A stretch of 64,000 nucleotides of DNA from Methylobacterium sp. DB0501 (GCF_011043735.1 NZ_JAAKGV010000007.1:1-64000), one strand, 5' to 3'. Counted from the stretch's first letter, positions 24,112 to 32,920 are shown. Translations and numbers: made by a program. The notes: a model not told the origin generated them from the sequence alone.

Positions 24112-25842
24112 TTGACGAGCCTTGCCGCCGGGCGCCGCCCCGGCCGCGCCGCCTCCGTGGGATCCCTCGCGGAGCGCCTCCTCGATCTCGGGTCGCGCAG
24201 CCACGGGGCGGCCTGCGCGCTGCTCGTCGTGCTGTCGCTGGCCTGCTTCCTGCCGGGCTTTTCCTCGCTCCAGCCGATGGACCGGGACGAGCCGCGCTTC
24301 GCCCAGGCCTCGAAGCAGATGCTCGAATCGGGCGACCTCGTCGATATCCGCTTCCAGGGCGAGGCCCGGCACAAGAAGCCGGTCGGCATCTACTGGGCCC
24401 AGAGCGCAGTCGTCGCCGCCGGCGAGGCGCTCGGCGTGCCGGGCGCCCGCACGGCGATCTGGCTCTACCGCATCCCCTCGCTCCTCGGCGCCGTCGCCAC
24501 GGTGCTGCTCGGCTACTGGGCCGCGCTCGCCTTCCTGCCGCGGCGCCAGGCCTTCCTGGCCGCGGCGCTCGTCGGGGCGAGCGTCATGCTGTCGGCCGAG
24601 GCGCGGCTCGCCAAGACCGACGCGCTGCTCACCGCCTGCGCGGTCGCCGCCATGGGGGGGCTCGCCCGGGCCTGGCTCACCCGCGCCGCGCAAACCCGCC
24701 TGCCGACCGGTACGGTCCTGGCATTCTGGCTCGCGGTGGCGCTCGGCATCCTGGTCAAGGGGCCGATGGTGCCGATGTTCGCCGGCCTCGCGGCCCTGTG
24801 CCTGTCCGTCTTCGCGCGCTCCGGCGCCTGGCTGAGGGCGCTGCGGCCGGGCCTCGGCCTCGTCCTGGTGCTGGTCCTCGTCGCGCCCTGGTTCGTCGCC
24901 ATCACGCTGAAGAGCGGCGGCGCCTTCTACGGCGAGGCGGTCGGCCACGACATGCTCGGCAAGGTCGGCACCGCCCAAACCCAGCACTGGGCCCCGCCCG
25001 GCACCTACCTCCTCGTGATCTTCGCCACCTTCTGGCCGGCGGCGGCCTTCGCCGCGATGGCGATCCCCTTCGCCTGGGCCAACCGCCGCGAGGACGGGAT
25101 CGCCTTCCTGATCGCCTGGGTGCTGCCGTCCTGGCTGGTCTTCGAGGCGGTGCCGACCAAGCTGCCGCATTACGTGCTGCCGCTCTGCTCCGCCCTGGCG
25201 ATCCTCGCCGTGACGGCGGTCGCCCGCGGGGCGGTGCACCGCGACCGGCCGGGGGCGCGGTGGGTGGCTTTGCTGGTGCCGTTCATCCCCGCCGGCCTCA
25301 CGGTCGGCCTCTGCATCGCCACCTGGCGCCTCGACGGGGTGATTCCGTGGGCCGGCCTGCCGCTGCTTCTCGCTGCGTGCGCGGTGGCGTTCCTGGCCTG
25401 GCGCGCCTTCGTGGACGGCTTCCCCGAGCGCGCCCTCGCCGTCGCGGTGCTGGCCGGCGCGCTGCTCGGGCCGGCGGTGTTCGGGCTGACCCAGCCGGCG
25501 CTCGCCGCCCTCAAGGTCTCGCCGCGGCTCGCCGCCCTCCGCGACGCGCTGCCCTGCCCGAATCGCAAGGTCGCGACCCTCGGCTACCGTGAGCCGAGCC
25601 TGGTCTTCCTGATCGGCACCGACCTCGCGATGCTCGATTCCGCCGAGGAGGCCGCGGCGTTCCTGGCGCGAGGCGGCTGCCGCCTCGTCTATGTCGAGGA
25701 CCGCTTCGCCAAGGCCTTCGCGGCCGCCGAGGCCGGCGCCGCCGGGGCCGGCGCCCCACCGCGACAGATCGGCCGCGTGACCGGCTTCAACATCAACGGC
25801 GGCAAGCCGGTCGGCCTGTCGGCCTATGCGGTGACGCCGTGA
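24112..25842 (+). CDS. ArnT-like (GT83/PMT family) undecaprenyl-phosphate sugar transferase
   Basis: A 576-residue integral membrane glycosyltransferase with about 12 helices. The conserved M-D-R-D-E-P-R-F-A motif after helix 1 (residues about 50-60) is the catalytic acidic motif of the ArnT/PMT superfamily; H-K-K-P-V-G-I-Y-W is also typical. It should move a sugar from a polyprenyl-phosphate carrier to lipid A or another envelope acceptor at the periplasmic face. TTG 24112 is chosen as start because GGAG precedes it by 8 bases; an upstream TTG at 24004 is possible. The next gene overlaps by 4 bases. Confidence 0.85.
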   Translation: MTSLAAGRRPGRAASVGSLAERLLDLGSRSHGAACALLVVLSLACFLPGFSSLQPMDRDEPRFAQASKQMLESGDLVDIRFQGEARHKKPVGIYWAQSAVVAAGEALGVPGARTAIWLYRIPSLLGAVATVLLGYWAALAFLPRRQAFLAAALVGASVMLSAEARLAKTDALLTACAVAAMGGLARAWLTRAAQTRLPTGTVLAFWLAVALGILVKGPMVPMFAGLAALCLSVFARSGAWLRALRPGLGLVLVLVLVAPWFVAITLKSGGAFYGEAVGHDMLGKVGTAQTQHWAPPGTYLLVIFATFWPAAAFAAMAIPFAWANRREDGIAFLIAWVLPSWLVFEAVPTKLPHYVLPLCSALAILAVTAVARGAVHRDRPGARWVALLVPFIPAGLTVGLCIATWRLDGVIPWAGLPLLLAACAVAFLAWRAFVDGFPERALAVAVLAGALLGPAVFGLTQPALAALKVSPRLAALRDALPCPNRKVATLGYREPSLVFLIGTDLAMLDSAEEAAAFLARGGCRLVYVEDRFAKAFAAAEAGAAGAGAPPRQIGRVTGFNINGGKPVGLSAYAVTP

Positions 25843-26615
25843 CCCAGATCCAGCCCGAGAGCGCGCACGTGACATCGGATCAGGAGGCGATCCGCCTCAG
25901 CGTCGTGGTGCCGGTGAAGAACGAGGCCGGCAACATCGCGCCCCTCCTCGCCGAGATCGCGACGGCCTGCGCGCCGTTGCGCCCGTTCGAGATCCTCTAC
26001 GTCGACGACGGCTCGACCGACGCCACCCCGGCCGTGCTGGCCGAGGCCGGGGCGCGCCATCCGGAATTGCGGGTGCTGCGCCACCGCGAGAGCTGCGGCC
26101 AGAGCGCGGCGGTCCGCACCGGGGTTCTGGCGGCCCGCGGCGAGCTGGTTGCGACCCTCGACGGCGACGGCCAGAACGACCCGGCCTTCATCCCGGCGCT
26201 GGCGGCCGCCCTCGTCGCGGCGGGCCCGGGGGCGGGGCTGGCCCAGGGCCAGCGGGTCGGCCGCAAGGACGGGCGGCGCAAGATGATCCAGTCGCGCATC
26301 GCCAACGGGGTGCGCGGCCGCATCCTCAAGGACGCCACGCGGGATACCGGCTGCGGCCTCAAGGTCTTCCGCCGGGCGGTGTACCTGCGCCTGCCGTATT
26401 TCGACGCGCTGCACCGCTTCATGCCGGCCCTCGTCGCCCGCGAGGGATTCGGGGTCGTCCACGGCGACGTGGTCGACCGGCCGCGGCTCACCGGGCACTC
26501 GAATTACGGCCTGTTCGACCGGCTCTGGGTCGGCATCCTCGACCTCGCCGGGGTGTGGTGGCTGATCCGCCGCCGGCGCCGGGTGCCGCAGGTCGAGCGG
26601 GGCGGGACGGAGTAG
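25839..26615 (+). CDS. GT2 family glycosyltransferase, ArnC/DPM1-like
   Basis: A 258-residue GT2 protein starting at GTG 25839 inside the previous stop (GTGA overlap). Motifs are S-V-V-V-P-V-K-N-E, V-D-D-G-S-T-D, L-D-G-D-G-Q-N-D-P, and D-T-G-C-G-L-K-V-F-R. A C-terminal hydrophobic stretch (I-L-D-L-A-G-V-W-W-L-I) suggests membrane attachment. This group transfers a sugar to undecaprenyl phosphate on the cytoplasmic side. With the ArnT-like gene before it and a LabN-like gene after it, it fits a lipid A or envelope sugar-modification unit. Confidence 0.88.
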   Translation: MTQIQPESAHVTSDQEAIRLSVVVPVKNEAGNIAPLLAEIATACAPLRPFEILYVDDGSTDATPAVLAEAGARHPELRVLRHRESCGQSAAVRTGVLAARGELVATLDGDGQNDPAFIPALAAALVAAGPGAGLAQGQRVGRKDGRRKMIQSRIANGVRGRILKDATRDTGCGLKVFRRAVYLRLPYFDALHRFMPALVAREGFGVVHGDVVDRPRLTGHSNYGLFDRLWVGILDLAGVWWLIRRRRRVPQVERGGTE

Positions 26616-26619
26616 ACCG

Positions 26620-26946
26620 ATGGTCGCCGACATCATGCACGGGCTCAGCGCCTATTTCTGGTCGCTGTTCACCGGCCCCCTCGACCTCGTGCTGCTGGTC
26701 GGCCTCGTCGGCCAGGGCCTGTTCACCGCCCGCTTCCTGGTGCAGTGGATCGCCAGCGAGCGGGCGGGGCGCAGCGTGATCCCGCTCTCGTTCTGGTTCC
26801 TGTCGCTCGGCGGCTCGGCGGTACTGCTCGGCTACGCGCTCTACCGCCGCGACCCGGTCTTCATCCTCGGCCAGAGCCTCGGCACGGTGATCTACCTGCG
26901 CAACCTCGCCCTGGTGTTCCGCGAGCGGCGGAACACGCGCGCGTAA
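26620..26946 (+). CDS. Lipid-A-disaccharide synthase N-terminal-like (LabN) small membrane protein
   Basis: A 108-residue protein with three hydrophobic helices. It contains G-Q-G-L-F-T-A-R-F-L-V-Q-W and S-E-R-x-G-R-S-V-I-P-L-S-F-W-x-L-S-L-G-G, the hallmark of the LAB_N domain. The family is often clustered with ArnC-like transferases and may assist flipping or delivery of the polyprenyl sugar. It starts 4 bases after the transferase gene, so it is the third gene of the operon. A hairpin at 27011-27035 follows. Confidence 0.88.
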   Translation: MVADIMHGLSAYFWSLFTGPLDLVLLVGLVGQGLFTARFLVQWIASERAGRSVIPLSFWFLSLGGSAVLLGYALYRRDPVFILGQSLGTVIYLRNLALVFRERRNTRA

Positions 26947-26968
26947 CGGGCAGCCGGGCCGGAGCGGA

Positions 26969-27035
26969 GAGACGAGAGGCACCCCGGCAGGCCAGGGTGG
27001 AAAGACGAGAGGCACCCCCGGCAGGCCGGGGTGCC
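26969..27035 (+). repeat. Tandem pair of about 33-bp units with terminator-like dyad after the LabN-like gene
   Basis: AGACGAGAGGCACCCC-type units occur at 26969-27000 and again at 27003-27035 with few changes. The second unit forms a stem GGCACCCC/GGGGTGCC (27011-27018 and 27028-27035) with an inner GGC/GCC pair. It probably ends the lipid A operon transcript. The first copy has lost part of the dyad. Confidence 0.6.
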
Positions 27036-27147
27036 CGAGAGCATCGTCCGCGACGAAGCGGATACCGGTTCGGCGCAGACGATGCGGCACCATCGAAGAC
27101 CGGGAGCAGCGTTCGACGGTACGGCGATCGGGCGCTGCTCCCGTCGA

Positions 27148-27588
27148 TCAGCTCTTCCGCTTGTAGTCGAAGGCCGGGGCCTTGTTGAGGTCGTCCTTGG
27201 TGGCATTCACGGTCGCCTTCCAGCCGTCGCCGTCCCGGGTTAGGACGACGCTGTCGGGACTGACCGCGACGTAGCGCTCGCCGATGCCGAGGAAGCCGCC
27301 GACGCCGAGGATCACCGCCTGCACGGTCTTGCCGTCGACGATGACGAGGTCGGCGATGTCGCCGATCGACTCGTTCTGGGTGTTGGTCACCTTGGTGCCG
27401 AGGATGCGCGAGGTCACCGCCGCATTGGGCTGAACGGTGACGAACTGCACCGTGGCGGTCTTGGCCGGCTGGGTCGTCGCGCCGGTCGCGGTCTGCTGCG
27501 TCGCGGTCTGGGCCAGGGCGGGCAGGGACAGGATCGACCCGGTGGCGAGCACGAGGGCGGTCGTCGCGAGGGCGGTCTTCAGCGTCAT
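27148..27588 (-). CDS. Secreted PRC-barrel domain protein
   Basis: A 146-residue protein. It has an N-terminal signal peptide (M-T-L-K-T-A-L-A...L-P-A-L-A-Q), a short T/Q/A-rich linker, then a PRC-barrel-like core (S-R-I-L-G-T-K-V-T-N-T-Q-N-E-S-I-G-D-I-A-D-L-V-I, ending I-L-G-V-G-G-F-L-G-I-G-E-R-Y-V-A-V). Such periplasmic PRC proteins are common stress-induced proteins in Methylobacterium relatives. An exact GGAAC-N16-CGTT motif lies upstream (27645-27669). The biochemical role is unknown. Confidence 0.85.
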   Translation of the reverse strand: MTLKTALATTALVLATGSILSLPALAQTATQQTATGATTQPAKTATVQFVTVQPNAAVTSRILGTKVTNTQNESIGDIADLVIVDGKTVQAVILGVGGFLGIGERYVAVSPDSVVLTRDGDGWKATVNATKDDLNKAPAFDYKRKS

Positions 27589-27644
27589 GGGTTCGAGCTC
27601 TCCGAGGAGGCCGGCGCCCGTGGGGCGGCGCGGGCCTTCCGCAG

Positions 27645-27669
27645 AACGGGCCTGAACCGCCGAGGTTCC
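27645..27669 (-). promoter_or_regulatory. EcfG-type promoter of the PRC-barrel gene
   Basis: On the minus strand, GGAAC (27669-27665), a 16-base spacer, and CGTT (27648-27645) match the alphaproteobacterial general-stress sigma factor consensus exactly. Transcription would start about 50 bases before the PRC-barrel ATG at 27588. Confidence 0.65.
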
Positions 27670-27811
27670 CCAACGGCATGTATTGCACCGCGTCATGCAT
27701 TTTCCGGCGTCGGGCATTTCGGCGGCCGATCGGCCCCGGCCTGGTGCAACGCGGCCACGCCTGCCCCATCTAGGAGCCGAGCCGCGACGGGCGGCGAGAC
27801 AGGGGAACACC

Positions 27812-28099
27812 ATGGACGGTCACGTGTACGGGGCGCTCGGACAGCCGGGCGTCGGCCTCCTGATGGCCATCGTCATCGGGGCGCTGGCGGGCTGGCTGGC
27901 GGAGCGCTTCATGAATTCGAGCATGGGCCTGCTCGGCAACATCGTGCTCGGCATCATCGGCGGCGTGGTCGGCAACTTCCTGGCGGCCCAGTTCCACATC
28001 CCGATCTTCGGGTTCTGGCGCAACCTGATCTCCGCCACCATCGGGGCGGTCATCATCATCACGGTGGTGCGGGCGGTCCGGGGCGAGCGGCGCTACTGA
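27812..28099 (+). CDS. GlsB/YeaQ/YmgE family stress-response membrane protein
   Basis: A 95-residue protein, with three hydrophobic helices and Gly-rich motifs: A-L-A-G-W-L-A-E-R, then G-L-L-G-N-I-V-L-G-I-I-G-G-V-V-G-N. This is the transglycosylase-associated (YmgE) family of small inner-membrane proteins of unknown mechanism, commonly stress-induced. ATG 27812 is preceded by AGGGGA. It is divergent from the PRC-barrel gene, sharing a 223-base promoter region, and is followed by a terminator hairpin at 28155-28183. Confidence 0.9.
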   Translation: MDGHVYGALGQPGVGLLMAIVIGALAGWLAERFMNSSMGLLGNIVLGIIGGVVGNFLAAQFHIPIFGFWRNLISATIGAVIIITVVRAVRGERRY

Positions 28100-28154
28100 C
28101 CGTCGTCCGCCGACGCGCCGGACACCGCACCGTCTTGCGAAGGCAAGCCCGGAC

Positions 28155-28183
28155 GGGCGCCGGCACGCCTGTGCCGGACGCCC
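28155..28183 (+). terminator. Hairpin after the GlsB-like gene
   Basis: GGGCG-CCGGCAC-gcct-GTGCCGG-a-CGCCC gives a 12-bp stem with one bulge and a 4-base loop, 56 bases past the stop. No long T-run follows. It separates the gene from lipA. Confidence 0.55.
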
Positions 28184-28338
28184 GCGCGGTCCCGCGACGA
28201 CAGCCATGTCTGACGCGCCGCGCGGCGGCGCGTCACGCCCCATTTGCCCCGGCGGCCCGGACATCTTAAGTCATCCTCGCGCCGCGAGGGGTTCGCGGAC
28301 GCGTCTTCGTCTCGAAACCCCTTGCCGCCCCGGATTCC

Positions 28339-29301
28339 ATGGCCGTCGTCCTCGATCTCCTGCGCAACGACCAGCGCCCCCGCCACCCGGAGAAGGCGCA
28401 CCGGCCCGACCAGCCGATCCTGCGCAAGCCGGACTGGATCCGCGTCAAGGCGCCGGGCTCACCGAAATGGGCCGAGACCAACGCCATCGTGCGCGAGAAC
28501 AAGCTCGTGACGGTGTGCGAGGAGGCGGGCTGCCCCAATATCGGCGAGTGCTGGGAGAAGAAGCACGCCACCTTCATGATCATGGGGGACACCTGCACCC
28601 GGGCCTGCGCGTTCTGCAACGTGCGCACCGGGATGCCGGACGCCCTCGACGCGGCCGAGCCCGAGCGGGTGGCGGAAGCCGTGGCCAAGCTCGGCCTGCA
28701 CCACGTCGTCATCACCTCGGTCGACCGCGACGACCTCAAGGACGGCGGTGCGGCGCATTTCGCGGCGGTGATCGGCGCGATCCGGCGCCTGAGCCCCACC
28801 ACCACCGTCGAGATCCTGACCCCCGACTTCCTGCGCAAGGACGGCGCCCTGGAAATCGTGGTCGCGGCGCGCCCCGACGTGTTCAACCACAATCTCGAGA
28901 CCGTGCCGTCGAAATACCTGACGGTCCGCCCCGGCGCCCGCTACTTCCACTCGATCCGCCTGCTGCAGCGGGTCAAGGAACTCGATCCCACCATCTTCAC
29001 CAAGTCGGGGATCATGGTGGGACTCGGCGAGGAGCGCAACGAGGTGCTCCAGCTGATGGACGACCTGCGCTCGGCCGAGGTCGACTTCCTGACCATCGGC
29101 CAGTACCTGCAGCCGACGAAGAAGCACCACCCGGTCCTGTCCTTCGTGACGCCGGACGCGTTCAATGCCTACGAGACCACGGCCTACGCCAAGGGCTTCC
29201 TGCTCGTCTCGGCGACGCCGCTCACCCGCTCCTCCCACCATGCCGGCGAGGATTTCGCCCGGCTCAAGCAGGCCCGGCTCGACCGGCTGGGGACCGTCTG
29301 A
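28339..29301 (+). CDS. lipA: Lipoyl synthase
   Basis: A 320-residue radical SAM enzyme. The auxiliary cluster ligands are C60, C65 and C71 ([13 protein letters not shown]), and the radical SAM triad is C86, C90 and C93 (C-T-R-A-C-A-F-C). The C-terminal R-S-S-H-H-A carries the conserved Ser. It inserts two sulfurs into octanoyl groups on lipoyl domains of 2-oxoacid dehydrogenases and GcvH. A COQ10/START gene follows 4 bases later, a pairing conserved in alphaproteobacteria. Confidence 0.97.
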   Translation: MAVVLDLLRNDQRPRHPEKAHRPDQPILRKPDWIRVKAPGSPKWAETNAIVRENKLVTVCEEAGCPNIGECWEKKHATFMIMGDTCTRACAFCNVRTGMPDALDAAEPERVAEAVAKLGLHHVVITSVDRDDLKDGGAAHFAAVIGAIRRLSPTTTVEILTPDFLRKDGALEIVVAARPDVFNHNLETVPSKYLTVRPGARYFHSIRLLQRVKELDPTIFTKSGIMVGLGEERNEVLQLMDDLRSAEVDFLTIGQYLQPTKKHHPVLSFVTPDAFNAYETTAYAKGFLLVSATPLTRSSHHAGEDFARLKQARLDRLGTV

Positions 29302-29305
29302 CCCG

Positions 29306-29761
29306 ATGCCGAGCTTCCGCACCACCCGCACCGTCCGCCACAGCGCGACGGAGATGTTCGACCTCGTCGCCGATGTCGAGCGCTACCCCGAATTCCTGCC
29401 GCTCTGCGACTCCCTGCGGGTGCTGCGCCGGCAGGAGGGCGAGGACGGCACCGAGACCCTCGTGGCCGACATGGGCGTCGGCTACAAGGCGATCTCGGAG
29501 CACTTCACCACCCGGGTCCGCCTCGACCGCCCGAACCTGAAGATCCTGGCCGAATACATCGACGGCCCGTTCCGGCACCTGGAGAACCGCTGGACGTTTC
29601 GCGAGGCCCCGAACGGCGGCTGCACGGTCGAGTTCTTCATCACCTACGAGTTCAAGAGCCTGGCGCTCGGCCTGCTCATGGGCAAGATGTTCGACCGGGC
29701 GTTCCGCAAGTTCACGGATGCGTTCGAGAGCCGGGCGGATCGGTTGTACGCGCGGGCGTGA
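29306..29761 (+). CDS. Coenzyme Q-binding COQ10/RatA-type START domain protein
   Basis: A 151-residue polyketide_cyc/START domain protein starting MPSFRTTRTVRHSATEMFDLVADVERYPEF, with the family's D-V-E-R-Y-P-E-F-L-P-L-C motif and the C-terminal F-x-K-F-T-D-A-F-E-S-R-A. The family binds ubiquinone or other hydrophobic ligands. E. coli RatA is also called a toxin, but in alphaproteobacteria the lipA-coq10 pairing supports a respiratory chain role. It is in one operon with lipA. Confidence 0.9.
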   Translation: MPSFRTTRTVRHSATEMFDLVADVERYPEFLPLCDSLRVLRRQEGEDGTETLVADMGVGYKAISEHFTTRVRLDRPNLKILAEYIDGPFRHLENRWTFREAPNGGCTVEFFITYEFKSLALGLLMGKMFDRAFRKFTDAFESRADRLYARA

Positions 29762-29793
29762 GACCTCGCTCCGACCGAGCCTCCACCCTCCAT

Positions 29794-29828
29794 CGTCATC
29801 CCGGGCCCCGCTGCGCGGCCCCGGGATG
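29794..29828. repeat. Dispersed palindromic repeat, copy 2
   Basis: GTCATCCCGGGCCCCGCTGCGCGGCCCCGGGATGA, an almost perfect dyad between the convergent coq10 and SGNH hydrolase genes. It is related to copies at 13461 and 35789. It may act as a bidirectional terminator. Confidence 0.6.
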
Positions 29829-29876
29829 AACCCCGTGGGGTGGACGGGTCTGCGTGCGTCGGGACGACCGCGCCGC

Positions 29877-31268
29877 CTACCGCCCCTTGAGCACCACCCC
29901 GAGATCGATCCCGCTCCCCATCGCCACGTAGCCCGCCCGGTTCGGGTGCAGCCGGTCGCCCTTGCCGCCGGTGGTGCTCTCCGGGACCATCTCGGGGCGT
30001 AAAGACCCGGTCGCCGGGTCGAGGGTGGCGGCGTCGAAATCGACCACGCCGTCGAACACGCCGGAATCCCGCAGGAAAGCGTTGAGCCCGCGGCGCTTCT
30101 CGTCCTGCTCGGGATGGCCGTGGGCGGGGCTGGAACTGCCCTTGGCCGAGGTGAGGGTGGCGCCGACCACCCGCACGCCCGGGATGCGGGCGCGCAGGCG
30201 GGCGACGCCCTCGCGCATCCCGTCCTGCACCGCCTGAAGGCTGGCCTCGCCGTTGCGGCTGAAATCGTTGATGCCCTCGAGCCAGATCACGCTGGCCACG
30301 CCCGACAGCCCGATCACGTCGCGGTCGAGCCGGGAGAGGGCCGAGGGTCCGCCCGGAAAGGGCTTCTGCGGGCCGTAGGAAGCCGGGCCGACCACCTGGT
30401 TGCCGCCGATGCCGGCATTGACGACGGACACCCGGTTGCCGAACCGCGCGTGCAGCCGGCGCGACAGCACGTCGGGCCAACGATCGTCGCCGTTCATCGT
30501 CGAGGCGGTGCCGTCGGTGATCGAATCGCCGAAGGCGACCACGACCGGGGTGGGCGCCCCCACCGCCATGTCGACGGCGTCGAGGAAGAACCACGAGGCG
30601 GTAGAGAACGGGAAGGCGGCCTCGCCCTCGTCCGCCCCGTGCGCGCCGGCGCCGGGTGCCGTGACGTAGGAGGTCTGGAGCGCCTTGGCGTGCCAGGTCA
30701 TCGGTCCGCTCGACCCCACGACGTGGAGCGAGACCGCGAGCTTGCGCCCGGCCAGCAGCGGCGCCTCCGGATCGGCCGCGAACGGCAGGGCGACCGGGTC
30801 GGACCAGACCTCGCCCCCGGGCGGAACCGTGACCCGGTCGCGGCCGGAAAACAGCACCGGGCGGTTCGTCCCCGGCACCAGGGCCGCGCCGCCGAGCTGC
30901 AGCCCGGCATGGACGCCGTCGAGGGTGAGGGCCCGGGTGCCGAAGGCGTTGGAGATCCGCAGGCGGGCCTCGCGGCCCCACACGTCCGGCCGCAGGACCA
31001 GCCGCAGGGTCTGGTCGCGGGCGCCCTCGGCCGGATCGGGGAAAGCGAAGCTCTGGTCGGGCTGGGCCGAGGGGTTGCCGACCGGGTAGGGGCCCTGGGC
31101 CGAGCCGGCCCAGGCGGTCGCCCATCGCGGCGTGCCTTGCGCCTGGGTTTCCTGCGCCCGAGTTTCCTGCGCCCGGGTTTCCTGCGCCCGGGTTTCCTGC
31201 GCCCGAACCGGCGCGGCGCAGAGGATCCCGAGACAGAGAGCGGCCACGGCCGCATCGCGCCAGCGCAT
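29877..31268 (-). CDS. Secreted SGNH/GDSL-family hydrolase
   Basis: A 463-residue protein. A signal peptide (M-R-W-R-D-A-A-V...A-A-P-V-R-A) is followed by a five-residue repeat linker (R-A-Q-E-T, four units). The hydrolase domain carries block I V-V-A-F-G-D-S-I-T-D-G, block II G-I-G-G-N, block III G-I-N-D, and block V D-R-L-H-P-N. These are the Ser-Gly-Asn-His/Asp-His catalytic residues. Relatives act on carbohydrate esters or lipids in the periplasm or outside. ATG 31268 is preceded by GGGAGG at 8 bases. The substrate is unknown. Confidence 0.88.
   Translation of the reverse strand: MRWRDAAVAALCLGILCAAPVRAQETRAQETRAQETRAQETQAQGTPRWATAWAGSAQGPYPVGNPSAQPDQSFAFPDPAEGARDQTLRLVLRPDVWGREARLRISNAFGTRALTLDGVHAGLQLGGAALVPGTNRPVLFSGRDRVTVPPGGEVWSDPVALPFAADPEAPLLAGRKLAVSLHVVGSSGPMTWHAKALQTSYVTAPGAGAHGADEGEAAFPFSTASWFFLDAVDMAVGAPTPVVVAFGDSITDGTASTMNGDDRWPDVLSRRLHARFGNRVSVVNAGIGGNQVVGPASYGPQKPFPGGPSALSRLDRDVIGLSGVASVIWLEGINDFSRNGEASLQAVQDGMREGVARLRARIPGVRVVGATLTSAKGSSSPAHGHPEQDEKRRGLNAFLRDSGVFDGVVDFDAATLDPATGSLRPEMVPESTTGGKGDRLHPNRAGYVAMGSGIDLGVVLKGR
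31139..31205 (-). repeat. 15-bp tandem repeat in the SGNH hydrolase linker
   Basis: Units of the type GCGCCCGGGTTTCCT (plus strand) recur four times in frame, encoding R-A-Q-E-T just after the signal peptide. Length variation would alter only the linker. Confidence 0.8.
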
Positions 31269-31565
31269 CGCAAATCCTCCCACCGCAAGTTCCATGGGCG
31301 CTGTCGTCGCGCCCCTTGCCGACAGGGAGAGCATGTCGGCCGGAAAATCGCCAGCGCCTGCTCATGCCATGTGCGCTGGAGCACGCCGGGAGCGGGCCCC
31401 CGAGCCTATCGTCGGGCTACTTCGCGAGGGTCCGATGCCGCTGCAGATCGTTCGGCGGTCGGCCGCGGCTCCGTTCGTTCCGCCGCGACCCGCCCGAAAC
31501 GACCCGGCCCCCTTGATCGCCCACGCGAGGCTCCGGAGTCCCACCTTGCCCGAAGGGGGTGCTCG

Positions 31566-32042
31566 ATGACCCATCCGTGGCCCCACCATCACACCGACGG
31601 TTCGGTGCACTACACCCATTGCTGGCCCGAGACGGTGGAGTCCCTGCCGGCCTCCGAGACGGCGCGGCCCGATTGGCGCCGGCGCCTGCGCGGCGCCGCC
31701 GGCATGGTTGGGGCGTCCAGCCTGGCGGCCGGCGCGATCTGGTTCGCCATGCTGTGCGACCCGACCGTCTCCCGCGCCGCCCTGCCGCCCTCGGCCGACG
31801 TCTGCACCAATGCGGGCCATGCGGTCCGGGTCTGGTTCGACGCCGAGACCGCGCGGCGCGCCCGCGTGGCGGAGGCGCCGCACCAGCACGCCTTCAACAG
31901 CATGCTGCTGTGGTACCGCTCGGCGGAGGGCAAGTGCGCCGCCGGCCGTACCCAGGAGGCGGTCCGCAGCTTCCAGTCCCTGGAGCGGATGATCGCAGGC
32001 TTCGACGCGAACCGCCACGACCGGGACGAGGCCGGGGAGTAA
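31566..32042 (+). CDS. Hypothetical membrane-anchored protein
   Basis: A 158-residue protein starting MTHPWPHHHTDGSVHYTHCW. A His/Cys-rich N-terminus is followed by a basic segment and one hydrophobic helix (about residues 44-68), then a periplasmic-type domain with two cysteines (about residues 80 and 125) and an S-M-L-L-W-Y-R-S-A-E-G-K-C motif. The metal-ligand-like N-terminus is notable, but no known domain is recognised. Confidence 0.6.
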   Translation: MTHPWPHHHTDGSVHYTHCWPETVESLPASETARPDWRRRLRGAAGMVGASSLAAGAIWFAMLCDPTVSRAALPPSADVCTNAGHAVRVWFDAETARRARVAEAPHQHAFNSMLLWYRSAEGKCAAGRTQEAVRSFQSLERMIAGFDANRHDRDEAGE

Positions 32043-32119
32043 GCGCCCACGGCAGAGAGTCCCTTGCATGCCGGGCCCGTTCACGCTTGGCTTCCCCCGA
32101 CGATGACGGGAGGGACGCG

Positions 32120-32851
32120 ATGAGCGACGGGCTGACCTTCGTGCTGGTGCACGGCGCCTGGCACGGCGGCTGGTGCTGGGTCCGGGTGGTCGACCGCTTG
32201 CGGGCACGGGGCCACCGGGTCTTCACCCCGACCTGCACCGGCCTCGGCGAGCGGGCGCATCTCCTCTCCGAGACCATCACCCTCGACACCTTCGTGCGGG
32301 ACGTCGCCGGGGTGATCGCGGCCGAGGAACTGACGGATGTCGTGCTGGTCGGGCATTCCTTCGGGGGCCTGGTGGTCAGCGGCGTCGCCGAGGCCATGCC
32401 CGAGCGGCTGCGCCACCTCGTCTATCTCGACGCGCTGATCGTCCAGGCCGGCCGCGCGCCGTTCGACGGGGTGCCGCCGGAGGTGGCGGCGGCCCGCCGC
32501 CGCGCCGCCGCGGAGTCGAGCGGGGGCCTGAGCCTGCCGCCGCCGCCGGCCGAGGCCTTCGGGGTGCTCGATCCGGCGGACGCCGCCTGGGTGGAGCGCC
32601 GCCTGACCCCGCACCCCTTGAGCACCTACGAGAGCCCGCTGCCGATCCGCGGCCCGGTCGGCAACGGCCTGCCGCGCACCTACGTCGATTGCACCGCGCC
32701 GTCCTACCCCACCCTCGACGGCGTCAAGGACTGGGTGCGGCGCCAGCCCGACTGGGGCTGGCGCGATCTCGCGACGGGCCACGACGCGATGGTGAGCGCG
32801 CCGGGCCCGCTCGCCGAGATGCTGGTGGAGCTTGGGCGTGACGGGGTCTGA
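32120..32851 (+). CDS. Alpha/beta hydrolase (esterase, EstC/SABP2-like)
   Basis: A 243-residue hydrolase. F-V-L-V-H-G-A-W-H-G-G-W-C-W near the N-terminus and the nucleophile elbow V-G-H-S-F-G-G (Ser) are the marks of the hydroxynitrile lyase / SABP2-like esterases. The catalytic His is in T-G-H-D-A-M-V near residue 222. Predicted cytosolic. A GGGAGGGACGCG ribosome site precedes ATG 32120. The substrate is unknown. Confidence 0.88.
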   Translation: MSDGLTFVLVHGAWHGGWCWVRVVDRLRARGHRVFTPTCTGLGERAHLLSETITLDTFVRDVAGVIAAEELTDVVLVGHSFGGLVVSGVAEAMPERLRHLVYLDALIVQAGRAPFDGVPPEVAAARRRAAAESSGGLSLPPPPAEAFGVLDPADAAWVERRLTPHPLSTYESPLPIRGPVGNGLPRTYVDCTAPSYPTLDGVKDWVRRQPDWGWRDLATGHDAMVSAPGPLAEMLVELGRDGV

Positions 32852-32920
32852 TGCCCGGTCCGAAACGCGGCTCGTCCAGGACGTTTCCCCGGCTCTCCCG
32901 ACCGGACGCGGCCAGATCGA

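Noticed and set aside
29306..29761. RatA toxin of a toxin-antitoxin pair
   Set aside because: No RatB-like partner, and the lipA linkage supports the COQ10-type quinone-binding role.
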